NCBI GenBank assembly: GCA_009840385.1
Contig: VXNX01000013.1
Coordinates: 324,222 to 388,221, forward strand
Length of the DNA stretch: 64,000 bases
Source of the DNA: Candidatus Dadabacteria bacterium
Lineage (GTDB): Bacteria > Desulfobacterota_D > UBA1144 > Nemesobacterales > Nemesobacteraceae
Direction: 5' to 3'
How positions within the stretch are numbered: the stretch's first letter is position 1; each line of letters begins with the position of its first letter. Positions 17,791 through 27,975 of this stretch are shown piece after piece. The notes under the pieces were generated by a model. The model was not told where the DNA came from. It made no database searches and saw only the letters and a program-made list of their open reading frames with translations. The translations under genes and the position numbers were made by a program.

Positions 17791-19275
17791 TCATGGAAGG
17801 TCAGTTGATCCCATAAGATACCTGTCGCATTCCCTGGCGGCCTCCCTTCCCTCATTTATCGCCCACACAACAAGACTTTGCCCCCTGCGCGAATCCCCCG
17901 CCGCGAAGACTCCCTCGATGTTCGTCATGTACTTTCCGTACTCAGCCATGGCATTTGAGCGCTCGTCGGTACAGATTTTCATCTGTTCCAGAAGTCCCTG
18001 TTCGGGCCCCAAAAATCCGAGAGCCAGAAGCACGAGTCCGCATGGCCACCTCTGCTCAGAACCCTCCACTTCCCTAAACGTCATCCTTCCGTCGTCTCCC
18101 CTGTACCACTCAATGCGCACGGTCTCAAGTCCCGCTACTCTGCCTTCGTCGTCGCCTATGAATCTTTTGGTCAGAACCTGATACCTTCTCGGATCTTCTC
18201 CGAAAACCGCCATAGCTTCCTGCTGACCGTAATCAAGCCTGTACACCCTGGGCCATTGCGGCCATGGGTTGTCCGCGGTCCTCTCGGTCGGAGGCTTGGG
18301 AAGTATTTCAAATTGAAGAAGGCTCCTGCATCCATGCCTCATGGAGGTCGCGACGCAGTCGGTTCCGGTGTCGCCGCCCCCGAGAATGATCACGTCTTTG
18401 TCCGCGCCGGAAATGTAGTGGCCGTCGTTTAGCCCGCTGTCAAGAAGGCTTTTCGTGTTGGCCTTTAGAAACTGCATGGCGAAATAAATCCCCTCAAGGT
18501 CCCTCCCCTCAATCGGAAGATCTCTGGGTTTGGTCGCCCCCGTGCATATCACTACGGCGTCGAAATTTTTTATGAGTTCATTCCCGTCAACGTCCTTTCC
18601 CACTTCAGTGTTGGTAACGAACTTGACTCCCTCCTCCGCTAGGATATCGACGCGGCGGTCAACGATTTTCTTATCAAGGTGAGGGTTGGGAATTCCGTAC
18701 ATTAGGAGTCCGCCGATACGGTCATCCCTCTCAAACACCGTGACCAGATGCCCGGCCTTGTTAAGTTGCGCGGCGCACGCAAGTCCCGCGGGTCCGGAGC
18801 CTATGACTGCCACTTTCTTTCCGGTTCTAAGTTCAGGAGGCTCGGGCATGATCCATCCCTCCTCAAAACCCCTGTCAACTATGGCGCACTCTATGCTCTT
18901 TATGGTAACCGCGGGTTCGTTTATCCCCAGAACGCAGGATCCCTCGCAGGGAGCCGGGCATATGCGGCCCGTGAATTCGGGGAAATTGTTCGTCTTGTGG
19001 AGCCTCTCAAGAGCCTCTCTCCAGAGGCCCGAGTAAACGAGATCGTTCCACTCGGGTATAAGGTTGTTTATCGGACATCCTGCGGTCATTCCGCCGATTA
19101 TCTGACCCGTCTGACAGAAAGGAACCCCGCAGTCCATGCACCTTGCCCCCTGGGTCGCTAGCTCTTTTTCAGGAAGGTGCCCGTGGAACTCGTCCCAGTC
19201 GGCGATTCTCTGGGCAGGATCCCTGTCAGGCCCGAGCTTTCTTTTGTAATTCATAAAACCTGTGGGATCGCCCAT
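17791..19275 (-). CDS. gltD: glutamate synthase small (beta) subunit
   Basis: NAD(P)H- and FAD-binding subunit passing electrons to the large subunit; 494 residues. The N-terminal cysteine-rich domain ([26 protein letters not shown]) binds two 4Fe-4S clusters. The FAD motif [13 protein letters not shown] and the second dinucleotide motif [17 protein letters not shown] are intact, as is the C-terminal [20 protein letters not shown]. It follows gltB by 32 bases. Confidence 0.96.
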   Translation of the reverse strand: MGDPTGFMNYKRKLGPDRDPAQRIADWDEFHGHLPEKELATQGARCMDCGVPFCQTGQIIGGMTAGCPINNLIPEWNDLVYSGLWREALERLHKTNNFPEFTGRICPAPCEGSCVLGINEPAVTIKSIECAIVDRGFEEGWIMPEPPELRTGKKVAVIGSGPAGLACAAQLNKAGHLVTVFERDDRIGGLLMYGIPNPHLDKKIVDRRVDILAEEGVKFVTNTEVGKDVDGNELIKNFDAVVICTGATKPRDLPIEGRDLEGIYFAMQFLKANTKSLLDSGLNDGHYISGADKDVIILGGGDTGTDCVATSMRHGCRSLLQFEILPKPPTERTADNPWPQWPRVYRLDYGQQEAMAVFGEDPRRYQVLTKRFIGDDEGRVAGLETVRIEWYRGDDGRMTFREVEGSEQRWPCGLVLLALGFLGPEQGLLEQMKICTDERSNAMAEYGKYMTNIEGVFAAGDSRRGQSLVVWAINEGREAARECDRYLMGSTDLP

Positions 19276-19307
19276 TTAAGAACCTTTCCTCCGTTCGAGT
19301 CTCCGTG

Positions 19308-22300
19308 TCAGTTTCCGCTTACGCGCGCGAGATCTCTTTTGTTTTCTTCAAAGGCCGCCATAAGGGCTTCATCGCCGGAAAGACCGCTCTGTTGCGCGCG
19401 GTTTATGTGCTCAAGCATTCTCTTGTAGTCTTTCGGTATCACCTTAACGAATCTGGGGAGACTGGTGGACCAGTTCTCAAGAATCCGTTGCGCTACCTCG
19501 CTCCGGGTGTACTCAAGATGCTTCCTTATCATCCCGAGAAGTTCCGCTTCGTCATGCTCTTCCACGAACTCAAGGAACACAGACTCCGTATTGCATCTTC
19601 CCGCAAAATCCCCTTCGGGGTCATAGACATACGCTATGCCGCCTGACATTCCTGCCGCAAAATTCCTCCCCGTCTGACCCAGCACCGCGACGCGGCCCCC
19701 GGTCATGTACTCGCAGCAGTGATCTCCTACCGCCTCCACCACGGCGCGGACCCCGCTGTTTCTGACGCAGAATCTCTCGCCGGCAACACCTCTGACGTAT
19801 GCCTCCCCTCCGGTGGCCCCGTAGAATGCGACGTTTCCGATTATTATGTTCTCCTCGGCAACAAAAGTGGATTCCTTAGGAGGATAGATGATCACCTTGC
19901 CCCCTGAAAGTCCCTTTCCCGTATAGTCGTTTGAGTCGCCCTCAAGAACAAGTGTCATGCTCTTGGGAACAAAGGCTCCAAAACTCTGTCCCGCCGAGCC
20001 GGAGAAATGAAGTCTTATTGTATCCTCCTCGAGCCCGTCAAGACCGTATCTTCTGGTAAGCTCGCTTCCGACAATGGTTCCTACGGTCCTGTTTACGTTT
20101 CTTATAGGCACGGCAGCCTCTACCCGCTCGCCTTTTTCAATCGTCGGGCGACATATATCCATCAAGACGGTTTCGTCAAGAGAGTCCTGTATGCCGTGGT
20201 CCTGTTCTATCTGGCAGTAGGTTCCCCAGTCCTCCGGGACTTCGGGACGGACGAGGATACTGCTGAGGTCTATGCCCTTGGCCTTCCAGTGGTCAAGCGA
20301 CTTTCTCATCTCGAGGCGGTCCGTTCTGCCTATCATCTCGTTTACGGTCCGGAAGCCCATCTTCGCCATTATCTCCCTGAACTCCGCGGCGACAAAATGC
20401 ATGAAATCAACCACCTGTGCCGGGTCTCCTGTGTATTTCTTTCGAAGCTCTGGGTTCTGCGTAGCAACTCCTACGGGACAGGTATCAAGATGGCAGACCC
20501 TCATCATTATGCATCCGAGAACTATCAGTGGAGCCGTTGAAAAACCATACTCCTCGGCACCCAGAAGGGCAGCGATAGCAACATCCCTTCCGGTTTTCAT
20601 CTGACCGTCCGTTTCGAGGACCACCCTGCTTCTGAGATTGTTAAGAACCAAGGTCTGATGCGTTTCAGCTATGCCTAATTCCCAGGGAAGTCCCGCGTGG
20701 TGTATGCTGCTTTGTGGGGATGCGCCCGTCCCCCCCGAGGTCCCGCTTATGAGTATCACGTCCGCGTGACCTTTCGCCACGCCTGCGGCTATGGTGCCGA
20801 CGCCGACCTCTGAAACCAGTTTCACGTTTATCCGGGCATGCTTGTTCGCGTTTTTAAGATCGTAGATAAGCTGCGCCAGATCCTCAATCGAGTAAATGTC
20901 GTGGTGCGGTGGCGGCGATATAAGCCCCACTCCAGGGGTCGAAAGTCTCACCTTGGCTATCCACGGGTAGACTTTTCTCCCTGGAAGCTGTCCCCCCTCT
21001 CCAGGTTTTGCACCCTGAGCTATCTTTATCTGTATCTCATCCGAGTTCACCAGGTATTCGCTCGTGACGCCGAAACGGCCCGAAGCTACCTGCTTTATGG
21101 AGCTTCTCCTGAGGTCTCCGTTCGGATCGGGAGTGTATCTGTCGGAATCTTCTCCCCCTTCGCCCGTGTTGCTCTTGCCGCCGATGCGGTTCATCGCGAT
21201 TGCCAGGCTTTCGTGGGCCTCCTTGCTTATCGCCCCGTAAGACATAGCCCCGGTCTTGAACCTTCTGCATATGCTCTCAACCGACTCCACCTCGTCAAGC
21301 GGTACGGGGTTATCCGAGAACTTGAGATCTATGAGGCCGCGGAGCGTGAAGTGCTCTTTTTCCTCGTCGTTTGCAAGCTTGGTGTATTCCTTGAATTTTT
21401 CGTAACTGCCGGTCTGGCAGGCTTCCTGAAGCTTGTGCACGGTGCGCGGATGGTACATGTGCCGTTCTCCGTCGGGCCTCCACCTGTAAACCCCTCCGGT
21501 TTCAAGCGTCGCAGTCTCAACGTCCCTTTCAGCAAATGCCCTCGAGTGGCGCTTTATCGCCTCTGCGGCTATGACATCGATCCCCACTCCCTGTATACGG
21601 GAAGCTGTCCAAGTGAAGTATTTATCGACAAACTCGGTGTTAAGCCCGAGCGCCTCGAATATCTGGGCTCCGTGGTAGCTTTGCACCGTGGAAATGCCTA
21701 TTTTGGACATTATCTTCACTATGCCCTTTACAAGACTTTTCACGTACCCCGATACCGCTTCCTCGTAAGATATGCCCACGAGCATGTTCTGGTGAATCAT
21801 GCCGTTTATGGTCTCATAAGCCATGTAGGGCGCTACGGCGCTTGCTCCGTAGCCTATGAGAAGCGCCATGTGGTGAGTTTCTCTCGGCTCGCCCGATTCA
21901 ATGACTAGTGCCGCGCGCATCCTGTTTCCGTTTCTTATCAGGTGATGGTGAAGTCCCGAGACCGCCAGCAAGGCGGGAACGGGGGCGTTTCGAGCGTCAA
22001 AGCCCCTGTCCGAGAGAACCAGTATGTTGGCACCTTTCTCTATGAGTTCGTCAGCACGGGCGAATATCCCGGAGAGAGCGTCCTCGAGTCCTTCTGTTCC
22101 CTTTTCAGGATCAAAAAGAGTGGGAATCACTTCGCAACGGAACTTCTCCCCCTGAATCATCTTAAGCTTCTCAATCTCGGGATTAGTCAGAAACGGAGTC
22201 TCAAGCTCTATTTTCTCGGAGCTCCTCGCCTCGGGCCGCAGTATGTTGGCCGTTGTCCCGAGCGTAACCATGGTCCCGGTTATAAGTTCCTCGCGTATGG

Positions 22301-23906
22301 CGTCAATCGCGGGGTTTGTTACCTGAGCGAACATCTGCTTGAAATAGTTGTAAAGAAGCTTCGATTCGTCAGAGAGCGCCGCAAGCGGAGTATCGACTCC
22401 CATGGCTCCCACCGGTTCGACCGCATTTTTTGACATCGGGCCCAGAAGAATGCGCAGATCCTCAAACGTGTAGCCAAAGACCCTCTGCCTCGTAAGAAGC
22501 TCTGAGGGGTCATAGTCGGGTGGTGTCTCGGCGGGCTCTTCTTTCATCATCCCGGAGAAACTCTCCATGTTCTCCTCGAGCCACTTCCCATAGGGGTTTT
22601 CCGTCGAAAGCCTCTGCTTGAGTTCAGAGTCCCCGACTATGCGGCCCTCGCAGGTGTCTATAAGAAGCATCCTTCCCGGAAGCAGGCGACCCTTGTAGCT
22701 CACCCTCTCGGGCGGTATGTCAAGCACTCCCACTTCGGAGCCCAGCACCACGGTGTCGTCCTTGGTGACGTAGTATCTGGTGGGACGCAGCCCGTTTCTG
22801 TCGAGCACCGCTCCCACTTTTTCGCCGTCTGTAAAAGCTATGGAAGCGGGACCGTCCCAAGGTTCCATAAGACAGCTGTGAAACCTGTAGAAATCTTTCT
22901 TCTCAGCCGACATGCTCTCGTGCTTTGACCACGGCTCGGGAATCATCATCATAACGGCGTGCTCTATTGAGTAGCCCGAGAGACACAGAAATTCCATTGC
23001 ATTATCAAAGGAGGCGGAATCACTACCCTCGGGAGCTATCACGGGAAAGATCTTTTCTATATCGTCGCCGTAGAACTCGGATTCCAAAACAGCCTGCCTT
23101 GAGTGCATCCAGTTTATGTTTCCCCGAAGGGTGTTTATCTCCCCGTTGTGTATCACGTACCTGTAGGGGTGAGCCCTGTCCCAGCTTGGAAACGTATTCG
23201 TGCTGAAACGCGAGTGCACGAGCGCTATCGCGCTTTCCATTAGATCGGACGTGAGGTCCGGGAAATAAGGTTCAAGCTGCCAGGTAACGAGCATCCCCTT
23301 GTAAACTATTGTTCTGCATGAGAGGCTGGGAACGTAGAAATGCTCGTCGTGCCCCGCGGTCTTTATTTCCGCCTCGGCACGCTTTCTTATTATGTAAAGT
23401 CTTCTCTCGAAGCCGTCTCCGGCAGGGGTCCCGTTCCCCCGGCCTATGAATACCTGCCTTATCGCGGGCTCACATCCCAAAGCGGTCGCACCCAGAGAGG
23501 AATTGTCGGTGGGAACGGTCCGCCAGCCCAAAACGGTCTGGCCCTCCCCGGTGATTATATTTTCAAGTGTCTTTTTCGTTTTCTTCCCAACGGACGGGTC
23601 GGGAGAGAGGAACATCATTCCGACTCCGTAATCCTCCTCCGCCGGGAGGGTAATTCCCTCGGTTCCTAGAGCCTCGACGAAAAATGCGTGGGGTTTCTGA
23701 AACAGTATTCCGGCTCCATCTCCCGTGTTCGGCTCGCATCCGCACGCTCCACGGTGCTCGAGGTTTTTGAGCACGGTTATGGCATCGCGGATTATGGAAT
23801 TCGACCTTACACCCTTTACGTTAACGACGAATCCTATCCCGCAGGAATCGTGCTCAAACGCAGGATCGTAAAGCCCGTTTTTTTCGGGAAATTTCTTAAC
23901 ACTCAT
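19308..23906 (-). CDS. gltB: glutamate synthase large (alpha) subunit
   Basis: Catalyses glutamine plus 2-oxoglutarate to two glutamates; 1532 residues, full length. A 21-residue propeptide precedes the nucleophile Cys22 ([11 protein letters not shown]), which becomes the N-terminus after processing. The order is glutaminase domain, central domain, FMN-binding TIM barrel ([14 protein letters not shown]), 3Fe-4S motif with C-x5-C-x4-C spacing ([12 protein letters not shown]), and the C-terminal beta-helix with GG repeats. With gltD it is the main ammonium-assimilation route in the window. Confidence 0.97.
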   Translation of the reverse strand: MSVKKFPEKNGLYDPAFEHDSCGIGFVVNVKGVRSNSIIRDAITVLKNLEHRGACGCEPNTGDGAGILFQKPHAFFVEALGTEGITLPAEEDYGVGMMFLSPDPSVGKKTKKTLENIITGEGQTVLGWRTVPTDNSSLGATALGCEPAIRQVFIGRGNGTPAGDGFERRLYIIRKRAEAEIKTAGHDEHFYVPSLSCRTIVYKGMLVTWQLEPYFPDLTSDLMESAIALVHSRFSTNTFPSWDRAHPYRYVIHNGEINTLRGNINWMHSRQAVLESEFYGDDIEKIFPVIAPEGSDSASFDNAMEFLCLSGYSIEHAVMMMIPEPWSKHESMSAEKKDFYRFHSCLMEPWDGPASIAFTDGEKVGAVLDRNGLRPTRYYVTKDDTVVLGSEVGVLDIPPERVSYKGRLLPGRMLLIDTCEGRIVGDSELKQRLSTENPYGKWLEENMESFSGMMKEEPAETPPDYDPSELLTRQRVFGYTFEDLRILLGPMSKNAVEPVGAMGVDTPLAALSDESKLLYNYFKQMFAQVTNPAIDAIREELITGTMVTLGTTANILRPEARSSEKIELETPFLTNPEIEKLKMIQGEKFRCEVIPTLFDPEKGTEGLEDALSGIFARADELIEKGANILVLSDRGFDARNAPVPALLAVSGLHHHLIRNGNRMRAALVIESGEPRETHHMALLIGYGASAVAPYMAYETINGMIHQNMLVGISYEEAVSGYVKSLVKGIVKIMSKIGISTVQSYHGAQIFEALGLNTEFVDKYFTWTASRIQGVGIDVIAAEAIKRHSRAFAERDVETATLETGGVYRWRPDGERHMYHPRTVHKLQEACQTGSYEKFKEYTKLANDEEKEHFTLRGLIDLKFSDNPVPLDEVESVESICRRFKTGAMSYGAISKEAHESLAIAMNRIGGKSNTGEGGEDSDRYTPDPNGDLRRSSIKQVASGRFGVTSEYLVNSDEIQIKIAQGAKPGEGGQLPGRKVYPWIAKVRLSTPGVGLISPPPHHDIYSIEDLAQLIYDLKNANKHARINVKLVSEVGVGTIAAGVAKGHADVILISGTSGGTGASPQSSIHHAGLPWELGIAETHQTLVLNNLRSRVVLETDGQMKTGRDVAIAALLGAEEYGFSTAPLIVLGCIMMRVCHLDTCPVGVATQNPELRKKYTGDPAQVVDFMHFVAAEFREIMAKMGFRTVNEMIGRTDRLEMRKSLDHWKAKGIDLSSILVRPEVPEDWGTYCQIEQDHGIQDSLDETVLMDICRPTIEKGERVEAAVPIRNVNRTVGTIVGSELTRRYGLDGLEEDTIRLHFSGSAGQSFGAFVPKSMTLVLEGDSNDYTGKGLSGGKVIIYPPKESTFVAEENIIIGNVAFYGATGGEAYVRGVAGERFCVRNSGVRAVVEAVGDHCCEYMTGGRVAVLGQTGRNFAAGMSGGIAYVYDPEGDFAGRCNTESVFLEFVEEHDEAELLGMIRKHLEYTRSEVAQRILENWSTSLPRFVKVIPKDYKRMLEHINRAQQSGLSGDEALMAAFEENKRDLARVSGN

Positions 23907-23993
23907 ATAAACTGTCCGCCTGTTGTGTCGTTATGAAAAAACAAAGCGAGAACTGATGTGGCGCAAGCAACCTCATTCATACGCCATCGGGTA

Positions 23994-24002
23994 ATTATAA
24001 CA
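23994..24002 (-). promoter_or_regulatory. extended -10 promoter of gltBD
   Basis: On the minus strand TGT-TATAAT matches the extended -10 consensus TGnTATAAT, about 88 bases before the gltB ATG. No good -35 is seen, as is common for extended -10 promoters. A separate TATAAT on the plus strand (24038-24043) would serve the divergent small gene at 24057. Confidence 0.6.
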
Positions 24003-24037
24003 TAAATCCCGAACTCCGCACACGCCCCGCCCATGGT

Positions 24038-24043
24038 TATAAT
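24038..24043 (+). promoter_or_regulatory. -10 element for the small gene at 24057
   Basis: A perfect TATAAT lies 13 bases before the ATG at 24057, implying a leader of only about six bases. No convincing -35 hexamer precedes it. Confidence 0.45.
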
Positions 24044-24056
24044 AAACAGTATAGAG

Positions 24057-24398
24057 ATGACAACTAATCCCCAAGAGAGTAAAGAAAAAGAAGACCCCGG
24101 AAGCGTAATTCTCTCTTTCCACATGGAGTCAAGCGCCACCTTGTGGAACAGGATATTCGAGGGCTTTTCCTCAGAGATGATCCTTGTAAGCAGGTTTGAG
24201 GGAAAAGACAGAAAGGCCCTTGAGATACTCTACAGGTTCGGCTCCATGGTCGCGAAGAGATACCGAAAGTGCGCAGTCGAGCCCAGAGTCTACGGAATAG
24301 TCATAAAAAAAGATGTAAGTGACGAAACCGAGGAAACGATAAACGAGTGGATGGATCTCATGCGCAAGCTTCGTCACGAAATAACCGGGTTTCTCTAA
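24057..24398 (+). CDS. hypothetical protein
   Basis: A 113-residue soluble protein I do not recognise. It is charged and probably alpha/beta: an N-terminal polar stretch (MTTNPQESKEKEDPGS), then SVILSFHMESSATLWNRIF, KALEILYRFGSMVAKRY and a C-terminal helix ending MRKLRHEITGFL. No signal peptide, metal motif or membrane segment is seen. The ATG at 24033 lies before the -10, so 24057 is preferred. Its stop overlaps the birA stop by 4 bases, tail to tail. Confidence 0.6.
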   Translation: MTTNPQESKEKEDPGSVILSFHMESSATLWNRIFEGFSSEMILVSRFEGKDRKALEILYRFGSMVAKRYRKCAVEPRVYGIVIKKDVSDETEETINEWMDLMRKLRHEITGFL

Positions 24399-25180
24399 AA
24401 GACCGTATCCCCAGTAATCACCCTGCGAAGATCGCCCTCACCAGTTCTCAGGTAAAGAAATCCGTTCGCGTCAACGCGCTCTACCACCCCGCTTATAATT
24501 TCGCCCGAGACGTCAACCGATATCTCCTCCCCAACAAATCCCCACCTCTCGATCCACATATCCACAATCGCTCGCGTCCCGCGGCGACGAAACTCACGGT
24601 AGAGACGGTCAAGGGCGCTGATAAGCTCGGCGCAAAACTTTTCTCTACCGACCTCTTCCCCAAGCAGTATCGAAAGAGAAGTGGTCTTCTGTGAAATATC
24701 CTCCATCTCGCGGCGTATGAATTCCTCGGGCAGGTTGAGGTTGACCCCGATTCCGATCATAAGATAATCAATCGCGCCGTCCGAGGTGCCAAGCTCTGTA
24801 AGCACCCCGGAGATTTTTCTTCCGCCGACCAGAATGTCGTTCGGCCATTTTATCGTGGCGTCTACACCGTAGCCGGAAAAAACATCCACAAGCGCGCAGG
24901 ACGCAAGAAATGTGAAAACGGAAGATTCCTGAGGGGAGATTTCCGGGCGAAACAAGGCTGAGAGGTAAAGATTGCTGCCCGCGGGAGATACCCACCTGCG
25001 CCCGAGCCGCCCCCTGCCCGCAGTCTGCGAATCGGAAACCACTACCGTCCCGTCCGTGGCCGTGCCCTCACCTACGAGTCCGAGAAGAACATCGTTTGTG
25101 GAACCTACTTCGTCATAGACAAAAAGCTTCTCCCCGACCGTCTCCGTGGCAAGATGTTTTCTTATTTCCGAGATTTCCAT
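24395..25180 (-). CDS. birA: biotin--[acetyl-CoA-carboxylase] ligase
   Basis: Attaches biotin to the carboxylase carrier protein; 261 residues from ATG 25180. The biotinyl-AMP loop GRGRLGRRW and the KWPNDILVGGRKISGVL segment are intact, and a small C-terminal SH3-like domain follows. The N-terminal DNA-binding HTH of E. coli BirA is absent, so it should not act as a repressor. The open frame extends upstream to a TTG at 25213; AGGAG lies about 12 bases before the chosen ATG. Confidence 0.93.
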   Translation of the reverse strand: MEISEIRKHLATETVGEKLFVYDEVGSTNDVLLGLVGEGTATDGTVVVSDSQTAGRGRLGRRWVSPAGSNLYLSALFRPEISPQESSVFTFLASCALVDVFSGYGVDATIKWPNDILVGGRKISGVLTELGTSDGAIDYLMIGIGVNLNLPEEFIRREMEDISQKTTSLSILLGEEVGREKFCAELISALDRLYREFRRRGTRAIVDMWIERWGFVGEEISVDVSGEIISGVVERVDANGFLYLRTGEGDLRRVITGDTVF

Positions 25181-25258
25181 TAAGACAACCTGCTCCTTTT
25201 CCGAGATATTCAAGTATTATAGTCGCAATCCAGACTCAAGAGAAAAACCCCTGTTTCC

Positions 25259-25864
25259 GTGAAACAATTTCTTTCCAAAAACCTTGCGGTACCGCTTATC
25301 GCCTACGTGACAGTCATAACGGTGATAATTGTCTCGAGAACGGCGATCAGCCGCGAGTACGCCCTTTTGCTCTCGGCAGGGGTTATGCTCTGGGTTCCGT
25401 TTCTCCTTGATCGCCACAGTGCGAACGTTTTGAGGTTCGAGCTGCGCGGACTACTGCGGGGAACGGGGATTTCTCTCGCGGTGCTTTTCGGCTACCTGGT
25501 CTGCTTATATCTTCTCTCTTCTTACTTGGGAAAGACGGTTAAGTTCACAGAGCCGACGGCGCTTTTCGTGTTTACGCATCTTGTGGCCATAGCATTTCCC
25601 GAGGAATTTTTCTTCAGGGGGTATATACAGAGAACACTCGGCGGCGGGTGGAGCGCGATCATCGCGGCAAGCGTGCTCTTCGCCTTGGCGCACCTTCTTG
25701 TAATCTGCGTATTTGCCGGTGGGGGTGTCTGCGGGCAAAACACTCTTACCTTTTTCCCTTCGCTTGTCATGGGATATCTCTACATGAGAACCGGGACCAT
25801 ATGGTCAAGCGTTTTCTTTCACTTCGCCGCAAACATCGTCTACCTGTCTTTTAGGTTGATTTAG
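25259..25864 (+). CDS. CPBP-family glutamic intramembrane protease
   Basis: A 201-residue membrane protein with about six helices and the three CPBP/Abi motifs: EExxxR in FPEEFFFRGYIQR, FxxxH in LFALAHL and HxxxN in FHFAANIVY. These form the intramembrane glutamate active site in Rce1-like proteases. The start is GTG. Substrates are unknown; relatives serve in prenyl-protein processing, sorting-signal removal or bacteriocin immunity, and no partner gene here decides between these. Confidence 0.87.
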   Translation: MKQFLSKNLAVPLIAYVTVITVIIVSRTAISREYALLLSAGVMLWVPFLLDRHSANVLRFELRGLLRGTGISLAVLFGYLVCLYLLSSYLGKTVKFTEPTALFVFTHLVAIAFPEEFFFRGYIQRTLGGGWSAIIAASVLFALAHLLVICVFAGGGVCGQNTLTFFPSLVMGYLYMRTGTIWSSVFFHFAANIVYLSFRLI

Positions 25865-25952
25865 TATGAATCTTCGAAAAAACCTCTTTTCCCAGTCAAG
25901 CCCAAAATAGTTCTCAAGCCGCAGAGTTCTAGAAATATCACACAGTTACGAG

Positions 25953-25958
25953 TATAGT
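25953..25958 (+). promoter_or_regulatory. -10 element immediately before nadE
   Basis: TATAGT ends 6 bases before the nadE ATG, placing the predicted transcription start on the start codon itself. No recognisable -35 is seen at 16-18 bases. Confidence 0.5.
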
Positions 25959-25964
25959 TTTCAA

Positions 25965-27704
25965 ATGAAACAGTTACGGGCCGGGCTCTCCCAGATTAAC
26001 CCGAGCGTGGGAGACATAACCGGGAACACGAAGAAAATAACCGAAGCGATCGAGGCGGCGCGAGGTCTCGATATAGACATCCTGTGTTTTCCCGAGCTTG
26101 CCGTAACGGGCTATCCTCCCGAGGACCTTCTTCTTAAAACCGAGTTTATCGACGACAACATCCGCGCTCTTGACGAAATAAAGAAGCACTGCCGGGACAA
26201 TATGGCCGTCATAGTGGGATTCGTGGACAAAAAAGACGACATATTCAACTCTGCGGCGGTAATCCAGAGAGGAGAGCTAATCGACATATATCACAAGCTC
26301 CGCCTCCCAAACTACGGGGTGTTCGACGAGAACCGCTATTTCCAGTCAGAAAGACGGTTTCCCGTGTACTCAATGGGGAAAATGACCTTCGGGGTCACGA
26401 TCTGCGAGGACATATGGTACCCCGGAGAACCAATAAGAAGCCAGGTTCTGCTCGGAAACGCCCAGATCATATTCAATCTCTCCGCGTCTCCCTACTACAT
26501 GGGAAAGCCCGTGGCGAGAGAAAGAATGCTTGCGACGAGGGCGGTTGACTATAACACCATAATAGCCTACTGCAACATGGTCGGGGGACAGGATGAGCTT
26601 GTATTTGACGGAAACAGTATGTTCATAGACGAAAAAGGCAATGTCGTCGCCACCGCTCGCAACTTTGAGGAAGAGCTGCTTGTCTGCGACGTTAACACCG
26701 AGAGGGTTTATAAATCAAGACTCAACACACCTACCATAAGAAAAACAAGATACGAACTTTCTTTCGAGGAGAATCAACTGGAGGCGTTTGCGCTTAAGTC
26801 CGCAAAGGCGAAGCGCAAAGTGAAAATCCCGCAAAAACAGGTCATCCCTCAGGAAGATCCGCTACGATGCGCCTTCTCCGCTCTTGTCCTCGGCACAAGG
26901 GACTACATAAGGAAAAACGGCTTCAAAAAAGTGGTGCTCGGGTTAAGTGGCGGGATAGACTCCTCTCTTACTGCCGCCGTTGCCGTAGAAGCCATCGGAC
27001 CCGAAAAAGTCGTCGGAGTCTCCATGCCTTCAATGTACAGCTCCAAGGGAAGTGTTACAGACGCACGCAGGCTTGCGCGCAATCTCGGAGTGGAACTTCT
27101 CAGCATTCCCATAGAGGACGTTTTCAGGTGCTACGAGGGAATGCTCGCCGAGCTTTTCTCCGGAATGGAAGACGACGTGACTGAGGAGAATATCCAGGCG
27201 AGGATAAGAGGAAATATTCTTATGGCGCTTTCAAACAAGTTCGGGTGGCTGGTGCTCGCAACCTCGAACAAAAGCGAGTTGGCAGTAGGCTACTCGACGC
27301 TTTATGGGGACATGTCCGGGGGATTCGCGGTGATAAAGGACGTGCCCAAGGCCATGGTTTACGAGCTTTCCCATTATTACAACCGCTTGCGGGGAAAGAG
27401 GATAATACCAAAATCAGTGATTGAAAAACCCCCTTCAGCCGAGCTTCGCCCCGGCCAGAAGGACACCGACTCGCTTCCTGAATACGACACGCTCGACAGG
27501 ATACTGAAGGCTTACGTGGAAGATGGCCTCGGGGTTGACGACATAGTAAAGCTAGGAGAAAAGAAAAACACCGTGCGCAAAATAATCAGGATGGTCAACA
27601 CGAACGAATACAAAAGAAGGCAAAGCGCCCCAGGGGTAAAGATAACGTCGCTTGCCTTCGGGAAAGACCGCCGCTTCCCTATAACCAACCTCTACAGAAA
27701 ATAA
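25965..27704 (+). CDS. nadE: glutamine-dependent NAD+ synthetase
   Basis: Amidates deamido-NAD using ammonia from glutamine; 579 residues in two domains. The N-terminal nitrilase-type glutaminase has the triad E44, K111 and C147 (VTICEDIW). The C-terminal synthetase has the P-loop LGLSGGIDSSLTAAVA and the LATSNKSELAVGY segment. The ATG at 25965 lacks a Shine-Dalgarno; TATAGT sits 6 bases before it, so a leaderless mRNA is likely. Confidence 0.96.
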   Translation: MKQLRAGLSQINPSVGDITGNTKKITEAIEAARGLDIDILCFPELAVTGYPPEDLLLKTEFIDDNIRALDEIKKHCRDNMAVIVGFVDKKDDIFNSAAVIQRGELIDIYHKLRLPNYGVFDENRYFQSERRFPVYSMGKMTFGVTICEDIWYPGEPIRSQVLLGNAQIIFNLSASPYYMGKPVARERMLATRAVDYNTIIAYCNMVGGQDELVFDGNSMFIDEKGNVVATARNFEEELLVCDVNTERVYKSRLNTPTIRKTRYELSFEENQLEAFALKSAKAKRKVKIPQKQVIPQEDPLRCAFSALVLGTRDYIRKNGFKKVVLGLSGGIDSSLTAAVAVEAIGPEKVVGVSMPSMYSSKGSVTDARRLARNLGVELLSIPIEDVFRCYEGMLAELFSGMEDDVTEENIQARIRGNILMALSNKFGWLVLATSNKSELAVGYSTLYGDMSGGFAVIKDVPKAMVYELSHYYNRLRGKRIIPKSVIEKPPSAELRPGQKDTDSLPEYDTLDRILKAYVEDGLGVDDIVKLGEKKNTVRKIIRMVNTNEYKRRQSAPGVKITSLAFGKDRRFPITNLYRK

Positions 27705-27714
27705 AAGCGGTTAA

Positions 27715-27975
27715 TCACTCAAGCGAGAGAATAAACTCAGAAAGACTGTCAACAGTCTCAAGAACCTCCGGGTTAACTTCGGACTCGTCGATAGATATCC
27801 CAAACTCCTCTTCAAGCTCCATAATGAACTCAAGAGTTGATACGGAATCGACGCCTACTCCGAGTTCAATCAGCGATTGCTGGGCCGAGATGTCCCGGGG
27901 TTCAATATCAAGATCAAACTTGCTTACGACAAGCTGTCTTATCTTCTCCTCTAAAGCTTCTTTTCGCACAGTCAC
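27715..27975 (-). CDS. acyl carrier protein
   Basis: A stand-alone carrier protein of 86 residues with the phosphopantetheine serine in GVGVDSVSTLEFIMELEEEF and acidic helices. I start at the GTG at 27975: GGAG lies about 8 bases upstream, and the GTGA overlap with the preceding ligase stop indicates translational coupling. The open frame continues to 28077, but that part reads the ligase gene out of frame. It is not the housekeeping acpP, which usually sits with fab genes; it is likely the dedicated carrier of the upstream adenylating enzyme. Confidence 0.85.
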   Translation of the reverse strand: MTVRKEALEEKIRQLVVSKFDLDIEPRDISAQQSLIELGVGVDSVSTLEFIMELEEEFGISIDESEVNPEVLETVDSLSEFILSLE